Assembly (NCBI RefSeq): GCF_018860805.1
Contig: NZ_JAHKQR010000011.1
Span: 1,172,366 to 1,236,365, forward strand
Source: Aestuariibacter sp. A3R04
Lineage (GTDB): Bacteria; Pseudomonadota; Gammaproteobacteria; Enterobacterales; Alteromonadaceae
Length of the DNA stretch: 64,000 nucleotides
Direction of reading: 5' to 3'
Numbering within the stretch: position 1 is the stretch's first letter; every line of letters starts with the position of its first letter. The translations under genes were made by a program, and so were the position numbers. The notes beneath the pieces are model-generated. The model had not been told where the DNA came from and searched no databases. It worked only from the letters and a program-made list of their open reading frames with translations. Below, piece by piece: positions 9,350-17,430 of the stretch.

Positions 9350-10477
9350 TTATCGCAATGTGGACACTACCGCACGCACGGCAATCAGTAAATCTTCACC
9401 CAGTTGACGACAGCGTTGCACTGACCAGCCGTAAACCGGATCCGGTAAATTATTATTATCTTTAAACGGCATCTCCAACGTATAGGCCAGGCAGTCAAAC
9501 TTATGAGCAACTGCATTGGATGCCACAGTCAAATTCGCTTCACCTGGTTTGTCTTTTGGATAACCGTATTCGTCCTGAAACTCTGGCGTAGCGGCAAGTA
9601 AAGCCGCTTTAAACGTGTCCTCCAGCTGTTTCAGGCGCGGCGAATAGCCAGGGATCCCCTCACTACCCGCTACAAAATTGTAGGGCAAGGCTTCATCACC
9701 GTGAATATCCAGATACATATCCACCCCAATATCACTCATCGCTTGCAAAACGTATAGTACTTCAGGGCTTTTTTCAGCACTCGGCGCCGCCCATTCTCGA
9801 TTGAGGTTTGTCCCCACCGCATTTGTTCTCAAATGCCCCCTTACAGCACCGTCGGGATTCATATTCGGCACTACGTAAAAAACAGCCTCTTTCAACAGCG
9901 CGCGGGCCACACCATCCTGTTCATCAAGCAGGCGGTAAATAAGGGCTTCTGTACACCACTCGGCCATCGTCTCACCTGGATGTTGACGCGCTGTGACCCA
10001 TATCTTCTTTTTAGCCGGGGTTTCCTCACCAATCACCAACATGTTGATATCCCTGCCATCCAAGGTCTCGCCAAGCAATCTGTGTTCACAGAACAAGGCC
10101 ATTTGCGCATCGTGGATCAAATCGAGGTGGCGTTCATAGCTGTAGGGAATAAAGTAGGCAAAGTAGACTGAGGGCTGTTCTGGGGTGAAAGTGAAGGTTA
10201 AATTGTCACCGTCAAACTCGCTAGGCACGCGAAACCAATGCTGTCTATCATAAGAGGCGAGAACATTGTAGTCCTTCCAGCCTTGTGGATAAGCAGATTT
10301 TGCTAGCTCAGAAATGGTAATGCTGTGTGGCTCAAACACTTCGCCAAAGAGTCGGAAATGAAACCACTGATAGTAGTTAGACTGGTTGTCCTTATTAATA
10401 GTAAGTTTGATATTTTGTGGCGAAGTCGCCTCTAAAACAGTGATGTTACCACTGTCGAACTGACTTGAAATTTGCAT
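9350..10477 (-). CDS. M14 family metallocarboxypeptidase (cytosolic type)
   Basis: A 375-residue zinc carboxypeptidase with no signal peptide. The zinc ligands are in ARQHPGETMAEW (HxxE, about 163-174) and in DIHGDE (about 258-263), and the catalytic glutamate is in TLEMPFK near the C-terminus. The N-terminal 120 residues form the beta-rich domain typical of cytosolic, Nna1-like M14 peptidases. In bacteria such enzymes may trim peptides or peptidoglycan; the substrate cannot be inferred here. It lies between the symporter and the long GAPDH on the same strand but with sizeable gaps, so it is probably its own unit. Confidence 0.9.
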   Translation of the reverse strand: MQISSQFDSGNITVLEATSPQNIKLTINKDNQSNYYQWFHFRLFGEVFEPHSITISELAKSAYPQGWKDYNVLASYDRQHWFRVPSEFDGDNLTFTFTPEQPSVYFAYFIPYSYERHLDLIHDAQMALFCEHRLLGETLDGRDINMLVIGEETPAKKKIWVTARQHPGETMAEWCTEALIYRLLDEQDGVARALLKEAVFYVVPNMNPDGAVRGHLRTNAVGTNLNREWAAPSAEKSPEVLYVLQAMSDIGVDMYLDIHGDEALPYNFVAGSEGIPGYSPRLKQLEDTFKAALLAATPEFQDEYGYPKDKPGEANLTVASNAVAHKFDCLAYTLEMPFKDNNNLPDPVYGWSVQRCRQLGEDLLIAVRAVVSTLR

Positions 10478-10590
10478 GTATCTGTCGTGCCTTTCTAATT
10501 TTTTGCTAATTTAGCACAGACGCAAAGGGAAATACCATGATAGAAGGCGTTATACCAAGTTTGCGGGACAAATTGAAAACTAGCGGAGAT

Positions 10591-10616
10591 AAAAAAACCG
10601 GTACAAATGCACCGGT
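10591..10616 (-). terminator. Terminator of the long GAPDH gene
   Basis: On the minus strand, ACCGGTG and TACCGGT pair around a 6-base loop and are followed by seven T residues, 19 bases after the stop codon. Confidence 0.82.
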
Positions 10617-10634
10617 CTGTACACTTGCTGCTAC

Positions 10635-12080
10635 TTAAGCAGGCAACGAGGGGAAAGTAAGTGCCGCCATGTCTCGGACCACACGCATTACCTGACAACT
10701 GTAACCAAATTCATTGTCGTACCACACATACAGTGTGAGTCGGTTTTCAGCCACAATAGTAGCTTGGGAATCCACCACACTTGCCGCTCGGGAGCCCACT
10801 AAATCGGTAGATACGATCTCCTTACTCGCCGTGTAGTCAATTTGATGCTGAAGATCTGAAAATAACGCGGTATCGCGGAGGAATTCATTTACCGCCAGTT
10901 TATCAGTGTCAGTTGAAAGATGAAGATTCAGTATAGCCAGCGACACGTTTGGCGTGGGGACTCGAATAGCATTTCCGGTGAGCTTACCAGCCAGCTTCGG
11001 ATACGCTTTCGCGACCGCTTTGGCGGCGCCCGTTTCGGTGATAACCATGTTTAACGGAGCGCTGCGGCCACGACGATCTGCTTTGTGATAGTTGTCAATC
11101 AGATTCTGATCATTGGTAAAGCTGTGTACCGTTTCAACATGACCAGACGCAATTCCATACTCTTCATCAAGGGCTTTGAGCACGGGTGTAATAGCATTGG
11201 TAGTGCAGCTTGCAGCCGATAAAATGGTATCATCAGCTTTAACATCGCCGTGATTGACACCGTGAACAATGTTTTTGATTTCGCCTTTTCCGGGGGCGGT
11301 AAGCAATACTTTATCAGCACCTTTGGCTTTTAAGTGTAACCCAAGGCCTTCTTTGTCTCGCCACATGCCTGTGTTATCTACCACGATAGCATTGTTAATG
11401 CCGTATTGGGTATAGTCTACTTCATCTGGGCTGTTGGCATAAATCACCTGAATGTAGGCACCATTAGCTTTTAAAGCCTGACGTTCATGATCTACAGTAA
11501 TACTGCCGTTAAACGGTCCGTGTACGGAATCACGGCGCAATAGACTGGCGCGCTTTTCCAGATCGCCGTCAGTCCCGCCTCTAACAACAATGGCGCGCAA
11601 CCTAAGCTTATTCGCCTTGCCCTGGCGCTCTATCATCAGCCGGGCCAACAAACGACCAATACGACCAAAACCGTAGAGCACTACATCCTGGGATTCTTGT
11701 TTGTCGCCCTTATTGATAACCGCTGACAGTTTGCCTCGCAGGTAAGCCTGTAAATCTTGCTCATCAACGGCAGAGCCGTAGTGAAAATCAAATGCCAGCT
11801 TACCGATATCTATCTGTGCCGGTGATAGCGTCATTGACGCAAGCGCTTCCAGAATCGGGAAGCTCTCTCTCAGACGCAGTTTAATCCCTTCGTGCAAGCG
11901 TACTTTGCGATGTGATTTAATGATGTCAATCACACTGGCCCCTAACAATGAGCGACCATAGACTGAAATTTCAACTGCGTGGTTCCGGTACAGTTTACCT
12001 ACTAGGGGCAGCATCATTTCAGCGTATTCTTGCCGTTCCTGCCAGCTACTTTGTAATTCCTGTTCAAACTGTTGATTCAT
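10635..12080 (-). CDS. Glyceraldehyde-3-phosphate dehydrogenase, long (N-terminally extended) form
   Basis: At 481 residues this has about 130-140 residues in front of a standard GAPDH. The core begins at [16 protein letters not shown] (NAD(P)-binding, about 132-147). It has the catalytic cysteine in SAASCTTNAITPV and the sugar-phosphate region [14 protein letters not shown], and ends with WYDNEFGYS. Several gammaproteobacteria carry such a long form beside GapA. The extension is helical and charged and has no assigned function. The window also holds a normal-length gapA at 22.1 kb, so the two may serve opposite directions of carbon flow (inference). A 14-bp inverted repeat lies upstream. Confidence 0.93.
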   Translation of the reverse strand: MNQQFEQELQSSWQERQEYAEMMLPLVGKLYRNHAVEISVYGRSLLGASVIDIIKSHRKVRLHEGIKLRLRESFPILEALASMTLSPAQIDIGKLAFDFHYGSAVDEQDLQAYLRGKLSAVINKGDKQESQDVVLYGFGRIGRLLARLMIERQGKANKLRLRAIVVRGGTDGDLEKRASLLRRDSVHGPFNGSITVDHERQALKANGAYIQVIYANSPDEVDYTQYGINNAIVVDNTGMWRDKEGLGLHLKAKGADKVLLTAPGKGEIKNIVHGVNHGDVKADDTILSAASCTTNAITPVLKALDEEYGIASGHVETVHSFTNDQNLIDNYHKADRRGRSAPLNMVITETGAAKAVAKAYPKLAGKLTGNAIRVPTPNVSLAILNLHLSTDTDKLAVNEFLRDTALFSDLQHQIDYTASKEIVSTDLVGSRAASVVDSQATIVAENRLTLYVWYDNEFGYSCQVMRVVRDMAALTFPSLPA

Positions 12081-12143
12081 GCTTTGCCTTTATAGAATAA
12101 AATTTGTGTCATCATCCAGGCAGTCACACATTTAATTGTAGGG

Positions 12144-12157
12144 TACACTAAGGTGTA
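12144..12157. promoter_or_regulatory. Inverted repeat in the GAPDH/DUF2989 divergent promoter region
   Basis: TACAC TAAG GTGTA is an inverted repeat with perfect 5-bp arms. It lies 64 bases upstream of the long GAPDH start and 59 bases upstream of the lipoprotein start. The location suits an operator for either gene. The regulator is unknown. Confidence 0.35.
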
Positions 12158-12215
12158 ATATCGTTGTCTGCGTGGAACGACCTCAAGTGTAAATAATTCA
12201 ATCAGGAAGACCAAA

Positions 12216-13100
12216 TTGTTGAAAATTTTCAGTATTTCCCCAAAATCCACTGTCGACTGTCATTTGTTTGGTAATTTTTCCACAAAAATCAATTGCCTCG
12301 CGGGACTTGTTTTTCTCGTCGCCATCCTCTCAGGTTGCAACGATATGTTTGAACCCAAAGTCGCTACTATCTGTAAGGACAATCCGGCTCTGTGTGAAGA
12401 TTTAAACCCCGACCAATGGTGTCGGTCTGAAAAAGCAGACATTATCAGACACAGATATCGTCACCCTGATGAACTAAACGAAGAACAGCACTATCGAAAA
12501 CTCTTGATCTTTGAAACTTATCAACGCTGCATTACCAAGGCGTCGGGGATTACCCATAAAAAGTATCGGGATATCGAAGGCGGTCGCATGAAAGGTGTGG
12601 TTACCGCGCGAAAGGAGTTAGACCGCCTATCGAGGCTATCGAAAGATAGCTCACACCCGCTACTGGCGTATTATCACTGGTCTCGTTTTAGCGACGTAAA
12701 TGCGAGAAAACGATTTTTAGACGCGGCAAACCGCGGCGAGCTGCGCACGCCAGAGCTGCTTATAGCACTGGCATCTATTCAGGTTAAGCGCGATCTTTCA
12801 GCGGCTAAACAATCCCTACACAAAGCCCTTAGCATGTATGAAGACGACGACAATATGGATACATCCGTTTTCCAATCTCTGGCGACCATTGCTCTGGAAG
12901 AAGGGAAATTTGGTCTGGTGTATATTTGGTCCAGGGTTGGTCAGGAATATGAAGCTGGTATCAATGACAACCAATTATCATCAATTGCAAATAAATATCA
13001 GTTACCAGTATCGCTACTGGACGACGTAGCCGATGAAGTCACCGCAGCGCTGAGTGATGGCGCTTTCAATGCTGATTCTTTGGGACTTACTAAACTGTAA
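12216..13100 (+). CDS. DUF2989 family lipoprotein
   Basis: A 294-residue protein with a hydrophobic N-terminal segment ending in ILSGC at about 41, a lipobox, so it is probably lipid-anchored to an envelope membrane. The mature part has cysteines in CKDNPALCEDLNPDQWC and then helical pairs (about 170-250) that look like Sel1/TPR-type repeats. It matches the DUF2989 family of Vibrio, Shewanella and Alteromonas; the function is unknown. The start is TTG 12216 or TTG 12219, following AGGAAGA. It is divergent from the long GAPDH gene. Confidence 0.82.
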   Translation: MLKIFSISPKSTVDCHLFGNFSTKINCLAGLVFLVAILSGCNDMFEPKVATICKDNPALCEDLNPDQWCRSEKADIIRHRYRHPDELNEEQHYRKLLIFETYQRCITKASGITHKKYRDIEGGRMKGVVTARKELDRLSRLSKDSSHPLLAYYHWSRFSDVNARKRFLDAANRGELRTPELLIALASIQVKRDLSAAKQSLHKALSMYEDDDNMDTSVFQSLATIALEEGKFGLVYIWSRVGQEYEAGINDNQLSSIANKYQLPVSLLDDVADEVTAALSDGAFNADSLGLTKL

Positions 13101-13169
13101 AACGACGATAATGTTGTAAGCAACTTTCATCTTCTCATGTGATGTTTCACTGTAATCATGATTGATACA

Positions 13170-13210
13170 AAACAAAAACACCGCCTACAAATGAGGAGGC
13201 GTTTAATTTT
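13170..13210. terminator. Probable terminator between the DUF2989 gene and msrB
   Basis: CGCCT and AGGCG pair across a loop of about 10 bases. A-rich sequence lies on the left and T-rich on the right (GTTTAATTTTT). The site lies between two convergent genes, so it could serve both. The stem is short, hence modest confidence. Confidence 0.5.
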
Positions 13211-13234
13211 TAACCACATGTGAAGTTAAGTTAT

Positions 13235-13645
13235 TTATCCCGCGATTTTTTCTCCATCTGAGGTTTTAAAATCCATAGAGAGGGAGTTCACGCAATATCG
13301 CTGGCCAGTTTCCGTTGGTCCGTCGCGGAAAACATGGCCTAGGTGCGCATCACAGGACAAACAGTAAATTTCTACCCTTTGCATACCGTGACTAGAGTCT
13401 TCCCGATAGCCTACATTGCCATCTGATGTTTGTTTATCGAAAGACGGCCAGCCGCAACCGGCATCAAATTTAGCTGACGCATCAAACAGTGTACTACCAC
13501 AACACTTACACAAATAAGTTCCAGATCGATCTTCGTTAAGCAAAACACCAGTAAACGGTCGCTCTGTTCCTGCCTGCCGTGTGACATGGTATGCGTCTGA
13601 GGACAACTTGGCTTTCCAGTTTGTTCGGTCCGTCATGATCACCAC
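13235..13645 (-). CDS. msrB: Peptide methionine (R)-S-oxide reductase MsrB
   Basis: MsrB repairs oxidised methionine (R-sulfoxide) in proteins. The 136-residue protein has the zinc-binding pairs CKCCG (about 47-51) and CLSCDAHLGHVF (about 96-107), and the catalytic cysteine in GQRYCVNS (about 117-124). No signal peptide is seen, so it is cytoplasmic. It is followed by the gnd gene 7 bases upstream on the same strand, so the two are probably co-transcribed, linking repair with NADPH supply. Confidence 0.95.
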   Translation of the reverse strand: MVIMTDRTNWKAKLSSDAYHVTRQAGTERPFTGVLLNEDRSGTYLCKCCGSTLFDASAKFDAGCGWPSFDKQTSDGNVGYREDSSHGMQRVEIYCLSCDAHLGHVFRDGPTETGQRYCVNSLSMDFKTSDGEKIAG

Positions 13646-13652
13646 CTTTAAG

Positions 13653-15200
13653 CTATTTTTTTACCGCATGTTGAGGGCGTGCAGGATCGCTCCAATCGAG
13701 GTGGAATTTCTTCCCAACTGGTTTGTCAACTCGTTGATAAGTATGGGCGCCAAAATAATCTCGCTGCCCCTGCAGTAAATTCGCCGGCAACACAGCGGTG
13801 CGGTACGAATCGTAGTAGCTCAACGCCGACATCATGGCTGGGCATGGTATACCTGCCAGCGCTGCTTCAGCTAAAGATTCCCGCCAATCAGCCTGATATT
13901 GGGTAATTTGCTCAGAGAAAAATGGATCCAGCAGCAAGTTTGCCAATTCTTCATTGGTCTCATAGGCCTTCGCGATTGATTGCAAAAACACTGCGCGAAT
14001 AATACAGCCTGCACGCCAAATACGTGCGATAGCACCAAAATCAAGCTCCCAGCCGCGTTCTTTAGAAGCCGTTGCCATGAGCTGGAACCCCTGTGCATAA
14101 GCGCAAATTTTTGAACAATATAAGGCGTGTTCAAGTTTGTTTATTGCAGCCATTTTTTCTGAATCAGAAAGCGATTTCACAGCCGGTCCACTGAGTACTT
14201 TACTGGCCACCACACGCTCTTCTTTTAAGCTTGAAATACTGCGTGCAAATACTGCGGCGGTAATGGTCTGCGCGGGGCTGCCAACCTGCAGAGCACTTAC
14301 CGCTGTCCACAGTCCGGTACCTTTCTGCCCAGCTTTGTCCAAAATGACATCTACCAGGGGGACGCCCGTGTCAGGATCTATCTGTTCAAGTACTTCAGCA
14401 CTGATTTCAATTAAGTAACTGTTGAGTTTGCCATGATTCCACCGACGAAATACTTCAGCAATCTCCGCCGGTGACATGTGTAAAGACGTGCGCATGACCT
14501 GATACGTTTCACATATAAGCTGCATATCTGCGTATTCGATGCCATTGTGAACCATCTTTACATAGTGGCCGGCACCAACAGGGCCAATATAGGTAGCACA
14601 AGGTTCGCCATCGGTAACAGGCTGTCCAGGGACAAATGACTCAAGGGGCAAGCCGGTTTTTGCATCAACCTTGGCAGCAATGGCTGTTAATACGGGTTCA
14701 AGTCGAGTCCACGCATACGGATTGCCCGAGGGCATAAGAGACGGGCCGAATCGGGCCCCTACTTCACCGCCAGAAACGGCCGTTGAAAAGAATATAAATT
14801 TGCTTTTGTATCTTTCTTCACGCTCTACTGAATCAGTCCACAAACTGTTTCCTGTATCGACAACAATGTCGTCAGCCTGAATACCAGCATCGATGAGGTG
14901 TGAGCACACATGGTCAACAGGTGCTCCGGCCGGAACGGAAACAATAATCATGTGAGGTGACGTGAGTTTGCTCAACAACTCCGTGTAGGAGCTACAACCT
15001 TCAACCCGTGGAGGCAAATCACCGCGCTCCTCTTCGTCTTTAGCCAATATGGCGTCAACTTTTGATTGGTCTAGGTCGAAACAGGCAACCCGATAATCAT
15101 GATCGACAAGATTCAATGTCAAATTGGCGCCCATCACGCCCAGGCCAATGAATCCGATATCACATTTTGGTTCTGGTTGCTTTCCATCTTCTTTTTGCAT
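13653..15200 (-). CDS. gnd: 6-phosphogluconate dehydrogenase (decarboxylating)
   Basis: Converts 6-phosphogluconate to ribulose 5-phosphate with NADP reduction in the oxidative pentose phosphate pathway. Seen are the Rossmann motif GFIGLGVMGANLTLNL (about 16-31), the substrate block FFSTAVSGGEVGARFGPSLMPSG, the catalytic lysine and histidine-asparagine in GAGHYVKMVHNGIEY, and IWRAGCIIRAVFL. At 515 residues it is longer than the 468-residue E. coli enzyme; the surplus is spread over both ends and small insertions. With zwf-pgl-edd-eda nearby, 6-phosphogluconate can be routed to either pathway. Confidence 0.95.
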   Translation of the reverse strand: MQKEDGKQPEPKCDIGFIGLGVMGANLTLNLVDHDYRVACFDLDQSKVDAILAKDEEERGDLPPRVEGCSSYTELLSKLTSPHMIIVSVPAGAPVDHVCSHLIDAGIQADDIVVDTGNSLWTDSVEREERYKSKFIFFSTAVSGGEVGARFGPSLMPSGNPYAWTRLEPVLTAIAAKVDAKTGLPLESFVPGQPVTDGEPCATYIGPVGAGHYVKMVHNGIEYADMQLICETYQVMRTSLHMSPAEIAEVFRRWNHGKLNSYLIEISAEVLEQIDPDTGVPLVDVILDKAGQKGTGLWTAVSALQVGSPAQTITAAVFARSISSLKEERVVASKVLSGPAVKSLSDSEKMAAINKLEHALYCSKICAYAQGFQLMATASKERGWELDFGAIARIWRAGCIIRAVFLQSIAKAYETNEELANLLLDPFFSEQITQYQADWRESLAEAALAGIPCPAMMSALSYYDSYRTAVLPANLLQGQRDYFGAHTYQRVDKPVGKKFHLDWSDPARPQHAVKK

Positions 15201-15340
15201 TTTGGTCTCACCTCACGTTTCAGATGGCTGCGGATCATACCACTCCCGGCCAGAGCCCACACTAAAAGTTTGTTTATTTACTGATGAATTAGGGTTGAAA
15301 GTGTACCGACCGGTTAGCTAGCGAACACTAGTAAAGGTGC

Positions 15341-17422
15341 TCAAGGTCTCAGCGGTTGAAAGCTAAACACTGCAACCGTTCTGGCAGCCTGCAAAAATAC
15401 CCGCTGAATACTTATTTGAGGTTGTTCTGATAAAGACGCATAACGAGTATCAACCTCTAATTGCCACGCCCCCCTCGCTGACAAACTGGGCAAATTAAAC
15501 CGCCTGTCTTCCTTGCTGGCATTGAAACACAAAAACCAGTGTTCCGGTTCATCCGAAGCAACTGCACAGCCCTTGATTTCAACGCCAAAGGCCTTGCTCT
15601 GAGGCGATTGCCAGTCTTCAGACACTTTATCCCGTCCATCTGGCTTAAACCACCTTATGGCCGCAACATTTTGTTCCCTTTGAAAATCGTCATCTTCCAT
15701 TAAGAGCTGCTGCAGCAAAACACTGCGTTTTCTGAGGTGAATAACGTGTTGACAGAAGTGAAGAAAATCTGTCTGCCGCTTGTTGAGCGACCACTGATAC
15801 CAGTTAATATCATTGTCCTGGCAATAAGCATTGTTATTACCCAATTGAGTACGACTTAACTCATCTCCTCCGAGAATGTGAGGTGTCCCCTGAGACAACA
15901 GCAACGAAACAAACAAATTTCGTTTTTGTTGCTCTCTCAGCGCAAGGATCTGTTCGTCATGCGTTTCACCTTCCACACCGTAATTGGCAGACAGATTGTG
16001 CCCGTGCCCGTCACGGTTGTTTTCGCCATTGGCTTCATTGTGCCGCTGGGCGTAACTCACTAAATCGTGTAGCGTAAACCCATCGTGGTAAGTGACATTA
16101 TTCACCGATGTAGTGATGGGCTTGCTCCCCTTGTGGAAGATGTCTCTGGAACCCATCAGGCGAGTAGCAAATTCGGGGGTTATAGCGTGATCACCTCGCC
16201 AAAACGCGCGAACAGTGTCCCGATAGCGGTCACTGACCTCCAACCAAGGATAGGGAAACGCTCCGAGCTGATACCCGCCAGGACCGATATCCCAAGGTTC
16301 GGCAATGAGAATAACGTTTCTTAGCACGGGATCCTGCGCAATGGCTCTAAGCAAACCCGAGTGAGGGGTAAATTGCTGGGGATCTCGACCCAAACACACT
16401 GCAAGGTCAAAGCGAAAACCATCAACACCAAACACCGTCACCCAGTGTCGCAGGGCATCCATAATAAGTGTCATCATAAAGGGCTGCGCACTGTGTACCG
16501 TATTGCCACAGCCAGAATGATTACTGTAAACCAGTTCACCAGTCGCCGCCTGTTCCAGTAGATAGGCCTGCTGAGGACAAAATCCCTTAAACGATAGTAC
16601 GGGCCCGCCGTCGCCTCCTTCTGCAGTGTGATTGAACACCACATCGACGATCACTTCGAGTCCTGCCTCGTGATACGCATCAACCATATCCCTCAATTCG
16701 TTAAAGGCATCTTTCACCCCATAACGCGGCTCCGGTGCGAAAAAATTAACCGGATTGTAACCCCAGTAATTCGTCATCCCCTTCTCGGTGATGTAAGGCT
16801 CCGGCATAAAACTGGCGAGAGGCATAAATTGCACAGTGGTTACTCCTAACGCCTTTATGTGTGCAATGACCTCTGGATGACGGGCCCCTACGTACGTACC
16901 TCTATGAGATTCAGGCACCGCAGGGTGATTCATGGTCATGCCTTTTACATGAGCTTCATATAAGATACGCTCATGGGGCTTGAACTCAGGTTTTGCTGAA
17001 GCGGAAATTTCGGGTGTTTTTACTACGACACTACGAGGGATCATAAACGCCGTATCGGTTTCGTACTGTCTGGCATTCCAGTGAATCGGCCTGTTGAGCA
17101 TTTTGGCATAAGGATCGATAAGCAATTTCTCAGACGTTACCGTATGCAAGAATTGCTCAGCTCGAACTACGCGGTAAGCGTACAATTGCCCTTCTTGCAC
17201 ACCAGCAACGAAAAGATGCCATATATCGCCGGTTTTGCCTGTCAGGTCGATATCAATAAGGAGTTCCTCTGTGTCATGGCTGTATAAACACAAGGTAACA
17301 GACTTTGCCCCTGGACAATAAACCGCAAAATTTACGCCTTCACCAGTAAAGGTAGCCCCCAAGGGTGAAGGCAGTCCCCGTTTGGTCTGCCATTGAGATG
17401 ATAATTCTGTCTGCACGGCCAC
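15341..17422 (-). CDS. glgX: Glycogen debranching enzyme GlgX
   Basis: GlgX hydrolyses alpha-1,6 branches left after glycogen phosphorylase action. It has an N-terminal CBM48 domain (about 15-110), then a GH13 barrel with VIVDVVFNHTAEGG, the nucleophile in VDGFRFDLAV and the acid in ILIAEPWD, followed by a C-terminal beta domain; 693 residues. The start is GTG, 8 bases after glgB ends; the glgB stop forms part of the TAGGAG ribosome-binding site, so the two genes are coupled. It works with GlgB and MalQ encoded upstream. glgA, glgC and glgP are not in the window. Confidence 0.93.
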   Translation of the reverse strand: MAVQTELSSQWQTKRGLPSPLGATFTGEGVNFAVYCPGAKSVTLCLYSHDTEELLIDIDLTGKTGDIWHLFVAGVQEGQLYAYRVVRAEQFLHTVTSEKLLIDPYAKMLNRPIHWNARQYETDTAFMIPRSVVVKTPEISASAKPEFKPHERILYEAHVKGMTMNHPAVPESHRGTYVGARHPEVIAHIKALGVTTVQFMPLASFMPEPYITEKGMTNYWGYNPVNFFAPEPRYGVKDAFNELRDMVDAYHEAGLEVIVDVVFNHTAEGGDGGPVLSFKGFCPQQAYLLEQAATGELVYSNHSGCGNTVHSAQPFMMTLIMDALRHWVTVFGVDGFRFDLAVCLGRDPQQFTPHSGLLRAIAQDPVLRNVILIAEPWDIGPGGYQLGAFPYPWLEVSDRYRDTVRAFWRGDHAITPEFATRLMGSRDIFHKGSKPITTSVNNVTYHDGFTLHDLVSYAQRHNEANGENNRDGHGHNLSANYGVEGETHDEQILALREQQKRNLFVSLLLSQGTPHILGGDELSRTQLGNNNAYCQDNDINWYQWSLNKRQTDFLHFCQHVIHLRKRSVLLQQLLMEDDDFQREQNVAAIRWFKPDGRDKVSEDWQSPQSKAFGVEIKGCAVASDEPEHWFLCFNASKEDRRFNLPSLSARGAWQLEVDTRYASLSEQPQISIQRVFLQAARTVAVFSFQPLRP

Positions 17423-17430
17423 TATGGCTC

